Shown piece by piece: positions 29,231 to 38,991 of a stretch of 64,000 bases of DNA. The position numbers and the translations under genes were made by a program. Source of the DNA: Myxococcales bacterium (GTDB lineage: Bacteria; Myxococcota_A; Polyangia; Haliangiales; Haliangiaceae). Position 1 is the first letter of the stretch, and each line of letters begins with the position of its first letter. The notes below the pieces were generated by a model, which saw only the letters and a list, made by a program, of their open reading frames with translations, searched no databases and was not told where the DNA came from. The stretch covers positions 124,001-188,000 of the forward strand of contig JAQBQE010000033.1 of assembly GCA_028287135.1 (NCBI GenBank), written 5' to 3'.

Positions 29231-29667
29231 CCGGCCTGCAGTTCGGCCTCGAGCGCGCGCAGCACGTCATCGGGTACCAGGTGCGCAGCCCGGAGCGCCA
29301 GGAGCAGCTCCTGGTCGGCAACCCCGAGAGCTTCGATCGCTTCAGCACCCGCGAGCAGCGGGGGGAGCTCGTGGAGCTGGGCCCGCTGCAGACGGCGGAC
29401 CCCGGTCACGGAATCCACGGCGAGCGCGATCGCGCGAGCACCGAGTCGCAGCGTCACGAACCGCTCCGGCACTCCGGCGTGATCTCCGAGGATGCGACCG
29501 GCATCGACCACGATCGTGGGCTCGCCGCGGATGATCGAGATGCCGAGCACCGCCGGCGGCCCACCGGGGACCTGCCGGATCGGCAGCGGCCGCATGGTCT
29601 CGATCACGACCTCGAGGGGCAGGCTGCACGCCCGTCCGGCCACATGACATAGGAGAACATCGATCAT
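29227..29667 (-). CDS. cheW: CheW-like coupling protein (first of two), operon head
   Basis: 146 residues from the ATG at 29667; longer versions are possible but the CheW fold begins right away (MIDVLLCHVAGRACSLPLEV). The core PPAVLGISIIRGEPTIVVDA, then FVTLRLGARAIALAVDSVTG is typical. The protein ends DVLRALEAELQAG and overlaps cheR by four bases. It is the first gene of the run that continues without a real gap to 18793. The 151 bases upstream (29668-29818) should hold the operon promoter, but I see no clear sigma-70 or sigma-54 match. Confidence 0.9.
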   Translation of the reverse strand: MIDVLLCHVAGRACSLPLEVVIETMRPLPIRQVPGGPPAVLGISIIRGEPTIVVDAGRILGDHAGVPERFVTLRLGARAIALAVDSVTGVRRLQRAQLHELPPLLAGAEAIEALGVADQELLLALRAAHLVPDDVLRALEAELQAG

Positions 29668-29818
29668 GCCTTGCTCACACCCACACTCGCACGCACGCTG
29701 GCGCCGTGGTGCGGAGATGAACTGCCTCACGTAGGGCTTTGGTTGAGTCCTCGCCCACCGAGGTCTGACGGGGTCTGAAGCCAGCTCTGCCGTCCATACC
29801 CTGGGTAGTTCGTGACGG

Positions 29819-30703
29819 TCAGGACAGGGCGCGGCTGAACACGAGATACGCGTAGACGTAGGGCGCGATGAAGAGCACCGCGTCGATCCGGTCGAGGATC
29901 CCGCCGTGACCGGGCAGCAGCGCGCCCGAGTCCTTGACGCCGACCGAGCGCTTGATCAGCGACTCGGAGAGATCACCGAGCTGGCCGAGGATGCCGCCGG
30001 GGATCGCGATCAGGAACACGTCGACCCAGGTCAGCCACTCGGCGCTGATCAGCTTGAGGGCCGCGACGCCGGCGATCGATCCGGCGATCCCGCCGTACGC
30101 GCCGGCCCACGTCTTCTTCGGGCTGACCGCCTCGTACAGCTTCTTGTTGCCGAGGAACCGTCCTGCGAAGTAGCCGCCGGTGTCGGCGAGCCACGCGACG
30201 AGCAGCACGAGCAGCACCGTGTCCTGCTCGCCCGCTGGATCGATCAGCTTGAGCTTGGCGAGGAACGTCGTGAGAAAGCCCGCGTAGACGATGCCCATCA
30301 CCGTCGCGGCCATCCGGTTCGCGACGCTCGGGATGTCTCGGAACTTGAACAGGTAGAACAGCCCCGGCACGACGACCGCGAAGATCAGCGAGACCGAGGC
30401 ACCGCCACCGGCTTGCGTCGCGAACGCGAGCTTGCGCTGCCAGTCACCGCCACCGGAGTAGACGCTGATCGTGACGAAGTCGAGCCAGTAGAACGCGAGG
30501 CACGCGAGCCCGCCCATGACGAGGGCCGCCTTGCGGTCCTCCTTGGGCAACGTCATCGCGAAGAACTCGTGCATCGCGATCAGCGATGCGACGAAGATCA
30601 CCGCCCATGTCGGCTCCGGCCGGTGGTAGTGCAACAGCACCAGCAAGATCGGGACGGCGACGACCGCGACCAGGAAACGTTGCGCGAGATTACCGAGCGC
30701 CAA
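29819..30703 (-). CDS. cdsA: Phosphatidate cytidylyltransferase
   Basis: 294 residues, a multi-pass inner-membrane enzyme making CDP-diacylglycerol from phosphatidate and CTP, the branch point of phospholipid synthesis. About eight helices are visible. The family signature is intact near residues 252-276: SLIKRSVGVKDSGALLPGHG followed by GILDRIDA. A preceding LADTGGYFAGRFLGNKKLYE and SPKKTWAG segment is also typical. It lies 43 bases downstream of uppS on the same strand, the common uppS-cdsA order of bacterial envelope operons. Confidence 0.96.
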   Translation of the reverse strand: MALGNLAQRFLVAVVAVPILLVLLHYHRPEPTWAVIFVASLIAMHEFFAMTLPKEDRKAALVMGGLACLAFYWLDFVTISVYSGGGDWQRKLAFATQAGGGASVSLIFAVVVPGLFYLFKFRDIPSVANRMAATVMGIVYAGFLTTFLAKLKLIDPAGEQDTVLLVLLVAWLADTGGYFAGRFLGNKKLYEAVSPKKTWAGAYGGIAGSIAGVAALKLISAEWLTWVDVFLIAIPGGILGQLGDLSESLIKRSVGVKDSGALLPGHGGILDRIDAVLFIAPYVYAYLVFSRALS

Positions 30704-30746
30704 GGCAGTGCAGCTAACCGCAGCCCGGGAGCGGGGTCAATGTGGG

Positions 30747-31484
30747 TCAGGCCGGATCGAGGCCGAGCTGCGCGGACGTGAGGCCAAACCGGCGCTCGCG
30801 CGCGGCATAGACCTCGAGGCACTGGTGGAGGTGCTCCTTGCGGAACTCGGGCCACAGGACGTCCGTGAACACGAGCTCCGCGTAGGCGATCTCCCAGAGC
30901 ATGAAGTTCGAGATCCGCTGCTCACCGCTGGTCCGGATCAGCAGGTCGAGCGGCGGCAGCTTCGCGGTCGGCAGGTACCCGGTGAGCCGATCGACGTCGA
31001 GATCCTCGGGGCGCAGCGTCCCGGCCGCAGCGTCGCGCGCGATCTCGCGGACCGCGCGGACGATCGATTCGCGACCGCCGTAGGACAGCGCGAGGGTCAG
31101 CGTCATCCCGGTGTGCATCGCCGAGGCGGTGCGCAGCTCGTCGAGCGGCTCCTTGACCATCGGAGGGAGCTTCTCGACGTCGCCGATCGCCTCGAGCCGG
31201 ATCTGGTTGTCGAGGATCTCGGAGCGCTCGCCGATCAAGAACTCGCGGAGCAGGGTCATGAGGCCCATGACCTCCTCGGCCGGCCGTGCCCAGTTCTGCG
31301 ACGAGAACGCATACAGCGTCAGCGCTTCGATCCCGAGTTGCCGGGATGCGCGCGTGATGTCACGAACAGAGTCAGCTCCGGCGCGGTGACCGTCGAGGCG
31401 TGGCCGGCCATGGCTCTGCGCCCACCGGCCGTTGCCGTCCATGATGATGCCGACGTGACGCGGCAGTCTTCGAGGGTCGCTCAT
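30747..31484 (-). CDS. uppS: Undecaprenyl diphosphate synthase
   Basis: 245 residues, standard length. It builds the C55 lipid carrier of peptidoglycan and O-antigen from farnesyl-PP and IPP. The catalytic P-loop HVGIIMDGNGRWA holds Asp16; other family blocks are RPRLDGHRAGADSVRDI, LTLYAFSSQNWARP, ALSYGGRESIVRA, and LDLLIRTSGEQRISNFMLWE near the end with YAELVFTDVLWPEF. It leads the uppS-cdsA operon and is divergent from pspA, with 79 bases between the two starts. Confidence 0.97.
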   Translation of the reverse strand: MSDPRRLPRHVGIIMDGNGRWAQSHGRPRLDGHRAGADSVRDITRASRQLGIEALTLYAFSSQNWARPAEEVMGLMTLLREFLIGERSEILDNQIRLEAIGDVEKLPPMVKEPLDELRTASAMHTGMTLTLALSYGGRESIVRAVREIARDAAAGTLRPEDLDVDRLTGYLPTAKLPPLDLLIRTSGEQRISNFMLWEIAYAELVFTDVLWPEFRKEHLHQCLEVYAARERRFGLTSAQLGLDPA

Positions 31485-31511
31485 CGTCGGAGAACGGGGT
31501 CAGTAGCATGC

Positions 31512-31528
31512 CCGGAGCGAGCGTTGCA
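31512..31528 (+). promoter_or_regulatory. Possible sigma-54 promoter of pspA
   Basis: The bases CCGGAGCGAGCGTTGCA place a GG and a TTGCA with exactly the spacing of the -24/-12 consensus (TGGCACG, four bases, TTGCA). The -12 half is perfect; the -24 half keeps GG and the downstream CG but misses T, C and A. Predicted transcription start would be near 31539, leaving about 25 bases to the pspA ATG at 31564. In enterobacteria pspA is driven by sigma-54 with PspF, which makes the position telling, but a chance match is possible. Confidence 0.4.
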
Positions 31529-31563
31529 ACGACACCATTGATCCCGTAGGCTCGATGTAAGCC

Positions 31564-32436
31564 ATGGGCATCTTTTCGAGACTCGGGACGCTGATCAAGT
31601 CGAACCTCAACGACCTCATCACGAAGGCGGAAGATCCGGAGAAGATGCTGTCCCAGGTGCTGCTCGAGATGCAGCAGCAGCTGGTCGAGGCAAAGAAGGC
31701 CGTGGCGGTCGCGATTGCCGACGAGAAGAAGCTCCAGAAGCAGTACGTCTCGGAGACCGACAAGTCCAAGGAGTGGGAGCGCAAGGCGATGGTCGCCGTC
31801 CGCGCCGGCGACGACGGACTCGCGCGTCAGGCCCTCGCCCGCAAGCAGGAGCACGAGACGATCGCGACGCAGTTCCAGCAGCAATGGATCTCGCAGAAGC
31901 AGGCCGTCGAGAAGCTCAAGGACGCACTGCGCCTCCTCAATAACAAGATCGAGGAAGCGAAGCGCAAGAAGAACATCCTGATCGCGCGCAAGAAGCGGGC
32001 GGAGGCGCAGCAGCAGATCGCCAACACGATGCAGGGTCTCGGCGACACCAGCGCGTTCGACACGTTCGATCGCATGGCCGAGCGGATCCAGCTGATGGAG
32101 GCCGAGGCTGAAGCAGGCGCCGAGCTCGCAGGCGAGCTGTCGGGCGATACGCTCGAGTCGAAGTTCCACGCGCTCGAGGCCGGCGGCGGCAGCGAGGACG
32201 ACGCGCTCTCGGACCTCAAGGCGAAGATGGGCCTGCTCGAGGCGCCCAAGGGCGACAACGCCAAGCAGCTCGGTGCGGGCGTCGCCGGCACCGGCACCAG
32301 CGGCAAGACCGAGGACACGTCGAACCTCGGCACCGGCTCGTCCCTGGGCGGCCTCACCGCCGAGGACCTCAAGGAGCTCGAGGACCTGGACCTCTCCGAG
32401 CTCGAGGGCAGCGGCAAGGAAGCCAAGAAGGCCTAG
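31564..32436 (+). CDS. pspA: PspA/IM30 (Vipp1) family membrane-stress protein
   Basis: 290 residues. The first ~220 are an almost continuous coiled coil opening with the membrane-binding amphipathic helix MGIFSRLGTLIKSNLNDLIT and then AEDPEKMLSQVLLEMQQQLV, a hallmark of PspA/Vipp1. The core QKQYVSETDKSKEWERKAMV, ALARKQEHETIATQFQQQW and the later DTFDRMAERIQLMEAEAEAG fit the family. The tail from about 225 (Gly/Thr/Asp-rich, ending LTAEDLKELEDLDLSELEG) is longer than in E. coli PspA. These proteins form ESCRT-III-like scaffolds on damaged inner membranes. Neighbours are envelope genes. Confidence 0.93.
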   Translation: MGIFSRLGTLIKSNLNDLITKAEDPEKMLSQVLLEMQQQLVEAKKAVAVAIADEKKLQKQYVSETDKSKEWERKAMVAVRAGDDGLARQALARKQEHETIATQFQQQWISQKQAVEKLKDALRLLNNKIEEAKRKKNILIARKKRAEAQQQIANTMQGLGDTSAFDTFDRMAERIQLMEAEAEAGAELAGELSGDTLESKFHALEAGGGSEDDALSDLKAKMGLLEAPKGDNAKQLGAGVAGTGTSGKTEDTSNLGTGSSLGGLTAEDLKELEDLDLSELEGSGKEAKKA

Positions 32437-32562
32437 TCATTCCTCTGTGGCTGCCCGCCGCAACGGGTGTGAAGTGGCAGCTACACGGCGGATGGATGAC
32501 GGAGGAATTTCCAGGGCTTGCCAGCAGATTGCTCGGATCGACGATTGCACCGCCATCGCGCC

Positions 32563-33720
32563 ATGCGCCTCGTCACCGGTTTGCTCGCATTGGCCCTGAC
32601 AGGTTCCCTCGCCTACGCGGAGGAACCCAATGCCCCGGAAGCCCAGGCAGATCCGTCCCGCGGACGGGTCCGGCTACGCGTGGTGAAGGTTCTGCCCGAG
32701 AGTCACCAGGCACTGCTGTACGACAAGGACCGCGGCGTCCATGTCCTGGCCGAGGTCGGTTCCGCCGTCGGCGGCTACATCGTCCAGTCGATCATCGACG
32801 ATGAGGTCACGCTGTTCGGCGCGGGCCGCGAGCTCGTGCTCGCCGCGCCCGAGCCGGCCTGGCGGTCACGCCGTGATGCTCGCGAGGCACGTGCGACCCG
32901 GACCGCGGCCGCCGCGCCCCCGGACCTCCCGGTCGATCCGTACGACCCTGCGGTGCCCGCCCGGGTCCAAGACGAGCCCCTCAGTCCGTACGACGCCGTC
33001 ATGGCGGACGGCTCGCGGGTCGCGCCGGCCCGCGCCGGCTCGGAACAGCTGGTCGACCCGTACGCGGAGCCGCCGGTTCGCATCGTCACGGCCCCGCGTG
33101 CGGTGCCCGCACCACCCGTGATCCACGCCGGAGACGACGGCGTTCGCGTGGCCAGGGCGCCGAGCGCCCCGCGTGCAGGCGAGGAGATCGGCGACGCGTA
33201 CGCCGACGCGTACGGCGACGCCGTCATCGGCGACGAACGGATCCCCGCGCCCCGGCCGACCCGCGCCGCGCCGCGGCCCGCACCGACCGATGACAACCTG
33301 TATGCACCGGGGATCCGCGAGTTCGCGGACGCGGTCGCTGCGACCGGCACGGAGGACCCGTATGCCGACGTGCCCGGCGTCCCGGCGGTCAGCTCGCCCG
33401 CGCCGGCTGCGAGCCCGGAAGGGGTCCTGCTCGCACGCAGGGACGTCACCGCCGTGCTCGCCGACTTCGAGCTGCTGACGCGCTCGCTGCGCGGAACGTT
33501 CACGCCGTGGGGCGCTCGGCTCGACATGGTGGCGCCCGGCTCGGTGTTCGCCAAGGCCGGCCTCCGCACCGGCGATGTGGTCACCGCCGTCGATGGCAGG
33601 CCGCTGCGCTCGATCGACGACGCGGCCGATCTCTATGTCGGTGCGTCGAGCATTCGCTCGACCACGGTCCAGGTGACGCGGGCCGGCGCGCCGATCACGC
33701 TGCGCATCGCCCTCCGCTAG
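32563..33720 (+). CDS. GspC-like periplasmic protein with PDZ domain
   Basis: 385 residues from the ATG at 32563, giving a signal peptide MRLVTGLLALALTGSLAYA with a cleavage site near AYA-E. Residues about 35-90 (RLRVVKVLPESHQALLYDKD, EVGSAVGGYIVQSIIDDEVT) resemble the homology region of type II secretion protein C. A long Pro/Ala/Asp linker with repeated VDPYD/LSPYD/VDPYAEP motifs follows, then a C-terminal PDZ fold (about 300-385; MVAPGSVFAKAGLRTGDVVT, AVDGRPLRSIDDA). GspC normally links the inner-membrane platform to the secretin; here a cleavable signal replaces the usual TM anchor, so the call is by similarity only. No other gsp genes are adjacent. Confidence 0.8.
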   Translation: MRLVTGLLALALTGSLAYAEEPNAPEAQADPSRGRVRLRVVKVLPESHQALLYDKDRGVHVLAEVGSAVGGYIVQSIIDDEVTLFGAGRELVLAAPEPAWRSRRDAREARATRTAAAAPPDLPVDPYDPAVPARVQDEPLSPYDAVMADGSRVAPARAGSEQLVDPYAEPPVRIVTAPRAVPAPPVIHAGDDGVRVARAPSAPRAGEEIGDAYADAYGDAVIGDERIPAPRPTRAAPRPAPTDDNLYAPGIREFADAVAATGTEDPYADVPGVPAVSSPAPAASPEGVLLARRDVTAVLADFELLTRSLRGTFTPWGARLDMVAPGSVFAKAGLRTGDVVTAVDGRPLRSIDDAADLYVGASSIRSTTVQVTRAGAPITLRIALR

Positions 33721-33746
33721 CGGGCTGACTACGTTACGATGGCCAG

Positions 33747-34379
33747 GTGGGTGCGGCACGACTCGAGCTCCGACTGACCAGTCAGTCGGAATGGATCAAG
33801 ATCTTCGATCCGCGTGACTGGACCGTCACCGTTCCGACCGCCGAGCACGTCGAGCCGCAGGCGGCCGTACGCATCGATCTCGACGTCGGTGGCTGGCTGG
33901 TGACCCTGCGCGGCACCGTGGTCGGTCACCGCGACGATCCCGCGGGCGTCGTCGTGGCGCTCGGTGGCTCGGAGCGCGACAAGATCAATTACCTGAACGG
34001 GTTCGTCCGCGGCGGCCTCCTCAACCTGCGCGAGAAGCGCCGGCTGCCGATCCGGCTCCAGGTCACCTACGGCGCGATCGAAGGTCCTGCCGAGACGTAC
34101 ACCAAGGACATCAACGAGGAGGGCGTGTTCCTGTACACGGACAGGCCGCTGCCGGAGACCTCGCAGGTCCACATGCTGGTCGCGATCCCGGGCATGCCGC
34201 AGCCGCTGTCCCTGGTCGGCAAGGTCTCGCACACGATCCTGCCGCAGGACGAGGAGACGCCCGGCATGGGGATCGTGTTCGTGCTCGACGACAGCCAGCG
34301 CGTCCAGCTGCTCGGGGTCATCCGGGATCTCGAGGGACTGCTCCTCAGCGGTCAGCTACCGACGAACACGGTCGAATGA
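33747..34379 (+). CDS. PilZ-domain protein
   Basis: 210 residues from a GTG at 33747. An N-terminal beta domain (about 1-95) precedes a PilZ domain (about 98-205). The c-di-GMP-binding features are partly there: an Arg-rich switch REKRRLPIRL matches RxxxR, and the second motif reads KDINEEGVFLYTD in place of (D/N)xSxxG, with Glu where Ser is usual. The later FVLDDSQRVQLLGVIRDLE is typical of myxobacterial PilZ proteins. It lies 26 bases after the GspC-like gene, in the same direction. Ligand binding is plausible but uncertain because of the substitution. Confidence 0.88.
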   Translation: MGAARLELRLTSQSEWIKIFDPRDWTVTVPTAEHVEPQAAVRIDLDVGGWLVTLRGTVVGHRDDPAGVVVALGGSERDKINYLNGFVRGGLLNLREKRRLPIRLQVTYGAIEGPAETYTKDINEEGVFLYTDRPLPETSQVHMLVAIPGMPQPLSLVGKVSHTILPQDEETPGMGIVFVLDDSQRVQLLGVIRDLEGLLLSGQLPTNTVE

Positions 34380-34413
34380 TTGCCTGATCCGGCTTCGGAT
34401 GGCACCGTGAGCC

Positions 34414-35372
34414 GTGGGTCGCCGCCCCGGTCGTACCGATCGCTCGAACACGATCGCTCCGGTGACGTGGCGCGAGGGCGTGCACCTCACCGGCACACCG
34501 ATCTGGTGTGATGCGCGCCGGCGCCGCGATATCTGCTTCGTCTCATCGGTCGATCGCGTCGTACGTACCGGCCATGGCCAGCTGATCGGGACGGCGCTGA
34601 CGCTCGACCTGCTCGGCGCACGTGGAGGCGGGCACCTTGCCGTTCCGTTGCGGAAGCGGTTCACGCTCGGCACGTTGCGGCTCGAGCTGTTCCCGTCGGG
34701 CCGCGCGCTCGGCGCTGCGGCGCTGCATGTCGATGCGGTCGGTCGTACCGTGCTCTACGCGGGTGCGGTCCGCACGATCGTGAGCCCGCTGATCGAGGGG
34801 GCCGAGGTTCGCACCGCAGATGCGCTCGTCGTTGCAGCTCCGCTCGGAGAACCGCACCACCGGCTCGAGCCGCTCGATGACATCGCGACCCGGGTGGTCG
34901 AGTGGAGTCGCGCACAGCTCGCCGCGAGCCGACCGACGGTGCTCGTGGTCGAGAGCGCGCTCGACGGCATCGAGGTCGCGGCGCGGCTGGTCGCCGAGGG
35001 CGTGCCGGTCGTCGGCTCGAAGTCGATCCGCGATGCGGTCCAGCGGCTCGAGGGGATCGCTGGCATCCCGGCGATCCGCGCACTCGGCCGCGGACCCGCG
35101 GTGCTGATCCGGGCCGAGACCGATCGCGGCAAGACCGCCCCGGATGCGGTCACCGCCCTGGTCGCCGCGCGCGCGATCGATCCAGCCCCCGGGTGGTCGG
35201 CACAGTTCGCGTGGCCGTTCGTCGCGGGGCGCGATCAGCTGCTCGCGTGGATCGAGCAGACCCGCGCGCGGGAGATCTTCGTCACCGGTCCGTGCGCGGA
35301 TGCGATCGTCGCCGCCCTCGGGTCGCGCGCGCGCGTGCTCGGTCCGCCACGACAGATGGCGCTGTTCGGGAC

Positions 35373-35376
<4 letters not shown>
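34414..35376 (+). CDS. Metallo-beta-lactamase-fold exonuclease homologue lacking the metal motif
   Basis: 320 residues. The layout follows the ligase-associated DNA exonuclease/CPSF-like MBL family: WREGVHLTGTPIWCDARRRR, RKRFTLGTLRLELFPSGRAL, GAAALHVDAVGRTVLYAGAV, ALVVAAPLGEPHHRLEP, then PTVLVVESALDGIEVAARLV and VPVVGSKSI. In active members the segment after the second strand reads S-H-A-H-x-D-H; here it is FVSSVDRVVRTGHGQ, so the HxHxDH signature is gone, and the usual D/H pairs in SGHxLGS and YxGD are R and A. It is therefore probably a pseudoenzyme. Its TGA overlaps the ATG of the penicillin-binding protein by four bases. Family assignment is by my reading of motifs. Confidence 0.75.
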
Positions 35377-37508
<2,132 letters not shown>

Positions 37509-37580
37509 TCGGACCCGGCCACGACGTGAGTCCCCTTCGGCAACGGGTCACCCTGGCGATCGGGTGGTATGCTGCGACCG

Positions 37581-38102
37581 ATGTTCGGCATGGGCGGCAG
37601 CGAGATCATCGTGATCTTGATCGTGGCGCTCCTGTTCCTCGGCCCCGACAAGCTGCCGCAGGCAGCCAAGACGATCAGCAAGGGCATCCGCGATATCAAG
37701 AAGCAGTCGCGCGCCCTGCAGAACCAGATCGAGGGCGACGAGCAGATCGGCGGTGCGATCCGCGATCTGAAGAGCGCTCTGCGCGGCGACGAGGCGCCCG
37801 TCCGCCCCAAGCCAGTAAAGCCGAAGCCGCCGAAGGAGCTTCCGGCCGCGGGTGCAGCAATCGCTGCGGCCTCGACCGAGGCAACGCCCCTGCCCGAGCC
37901 CGCGCTGACGACCGGTGAGCCGGCGACCGTCGAGCTGGCTGCGACGCCGGACGAGATCGCCGAGGCACCGCGGCTGACCATGCCGGAGATGGCCGGTGAG
38001 CCCGACCCCGACGTGATCGACCAGGGCGATGATGACCTCGCCTCGCTGGTCCGCCCCGCCCCGGGAACGGTGGCGAAGGGCTCCGAGCCGAAGCATGGCT
38101 AG
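37581..38102 (+). CDS. tatB: Sec-independent translocase TatB/TatA-type protein
   Basis: 173 residues from the ATG at 37581 (an ATG four codons earlier is possible). The N-terminus MFGMGGSEIIVILIVALLFL followed by GPDKLPQAAKTISKGIRDIK is the short TM helix, hinge and amphipathic helix of TatA/TatB. The FGMGGSE start and the long Pro/Ala/Glu-rich acidic tail favour TatB over TatA, but the assignment is by feel. It overlaps tatC by eight bases. Together they export folded proteins with twin-arginine signals. Confidence 0.92.
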   Translation: MFGMGGSEIIVILIVALLFLGPDKLPQAAKTISKGIRDIKKQSRALQNQIEGDEQIGGAIRDLKSALRGDEAPVRPKPVKPKPPKELPAAGAAIAAASTEATPLPEPALTTGEPATVELAATPDEIAEAPRLTMPEMAGEPDPDVIDQGDDDLASLVRPAPGTVAKGSEPKHG

Positions 38103-38982
38103 CCCGGCACGCGCGGACGACGATACCTCCGAGCCCGTCGAGACCGAGCTCGAGGAGAGCCGGATGCCGTTCCTCTCGCACCTGAAGGAGCTACGCGACC
38201 GCGTTCGCAACGCAGCGATCGCGTTCACGCTCGCGTTCGGCCTCTGCTTCTACTTCGCGCAGGAGATCTACGACTGGCTCGAGGTGCCGGTCTACGAGGC
38301 GTGGAGGACGCATCCCAAGCTCGGCGAGTTCAAGATGAGCTTCTCGTCGTTGACCGAACCGTTCTGGGTCAACATGTCGGTCGCGCTGTGGGCGGGGATC
38401 TTCGTCGCGTCGCCGTTCATCTTCTATCAGCTGTGGAAGTTCATCGCGCCCGGTCTCTACAAGCGTGAGCGCAGGATCGGCGTGTCGTTCGCGGTGTTCT
38501 CCGCGCTGTTCTTCGTGAGCGGCGCGCTGTTCTGCTACCACTTCGTCCTCGGCCGCATCTACGAGTTCCTGCTCGGCTACGCGACCCAGGAATCGGAGCA
38601 CCTGCGGGCGCCCGTGCTGATGCTCCAGCACTACCTCGATCTGACGCGCGACATGATGCTCGCGTTCGGTGCGGTGTTCGAGCTGCCGCTGTTGATCTAC
38701 TTCCTGTCGCTGATCGGCATGGTCACGCACCGCGGGCTGTGGAAGTTCAACCGCTGGTTCACCGTGATCGCGTTCATCATCGGCGCGATCCTGACGCCGT
38801 CGCCCGACGTCGTCTCGCAGCTGATGATGGCGGGACCGATGATCGCGCTCTACAACCTGTCGATCCTGATCTCGTGGTACGTGACCGCGAAGCGCGAGCG
38901 CAAGGAAGCGGCGCTCGCTGCGTCGGGTGCTCCCAGGCCGAAGCGCGTCGTCGACGAAGACGACGACGCCGACGACGAATAG
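38095..38982 (+). CDS. tatC: Sec-independent protein translocase TatC
   Basis: 295 residues from the ATG at 38095 inside the end of tatB. Six membrane helices follow a cytoplasmic head that has the conserved MPFLSHLKELRDRV block, the docking site for the twin-arginine signal. Other TatC blocks: LTEPFWVNMSVALWAGIFVA, PFIFYQLWKFIAPGLYKRER, FELPLLIYFLSLIGMVTHRG, and ILTPSPDVVSQLMMAGPMIA. The C-terminus ends in a Lys/Arg then Asp/Glu-rich tail (RVVDEDDDADDE). No tatA homologue is within the window. Confidence 0.96.
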   Translation: MASPARADDDTSEPVETELEESRMPFLSHLKELRDRVRNAAIAFTLAFGLCFYFAQEIYDWLEVPVYEAWRTHPKLGEFKMSFSSLTEPFWVNMSVALWAGIFVASPFIFYQLWKFIAPGLYKRERRIGVSFAVFSALFFVSGALFCYHFVLGRIYEFLLGYATQESEHLRAPVLMLQHYLDLTRDMMLAFGAVFELPLLIYFLSLIGMVTHRGLWKFNRWFTVIAFIIGAILTPSPDVVSQLMMAGPMIALYNLSILISWYVTAKRERKEAALAASGAPRPKRVVDEDDDADDE

Positions 38983-38991
38983 TCGCGAGCG

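Noticed and set aside
29668..29818. Promoter of the chemosensory operon
   Set aside because: I compared the 151 bases with sigma-70 and sigma-54 consensus on the minus strand and found no match good enough to report.
32563..33720. Complete type II secretion locus
   Set aside because: Only a GspC-like and, far away, a GspE-N-like protein are present; no secretin, ATPase or pseudopilin genes lie in the window.
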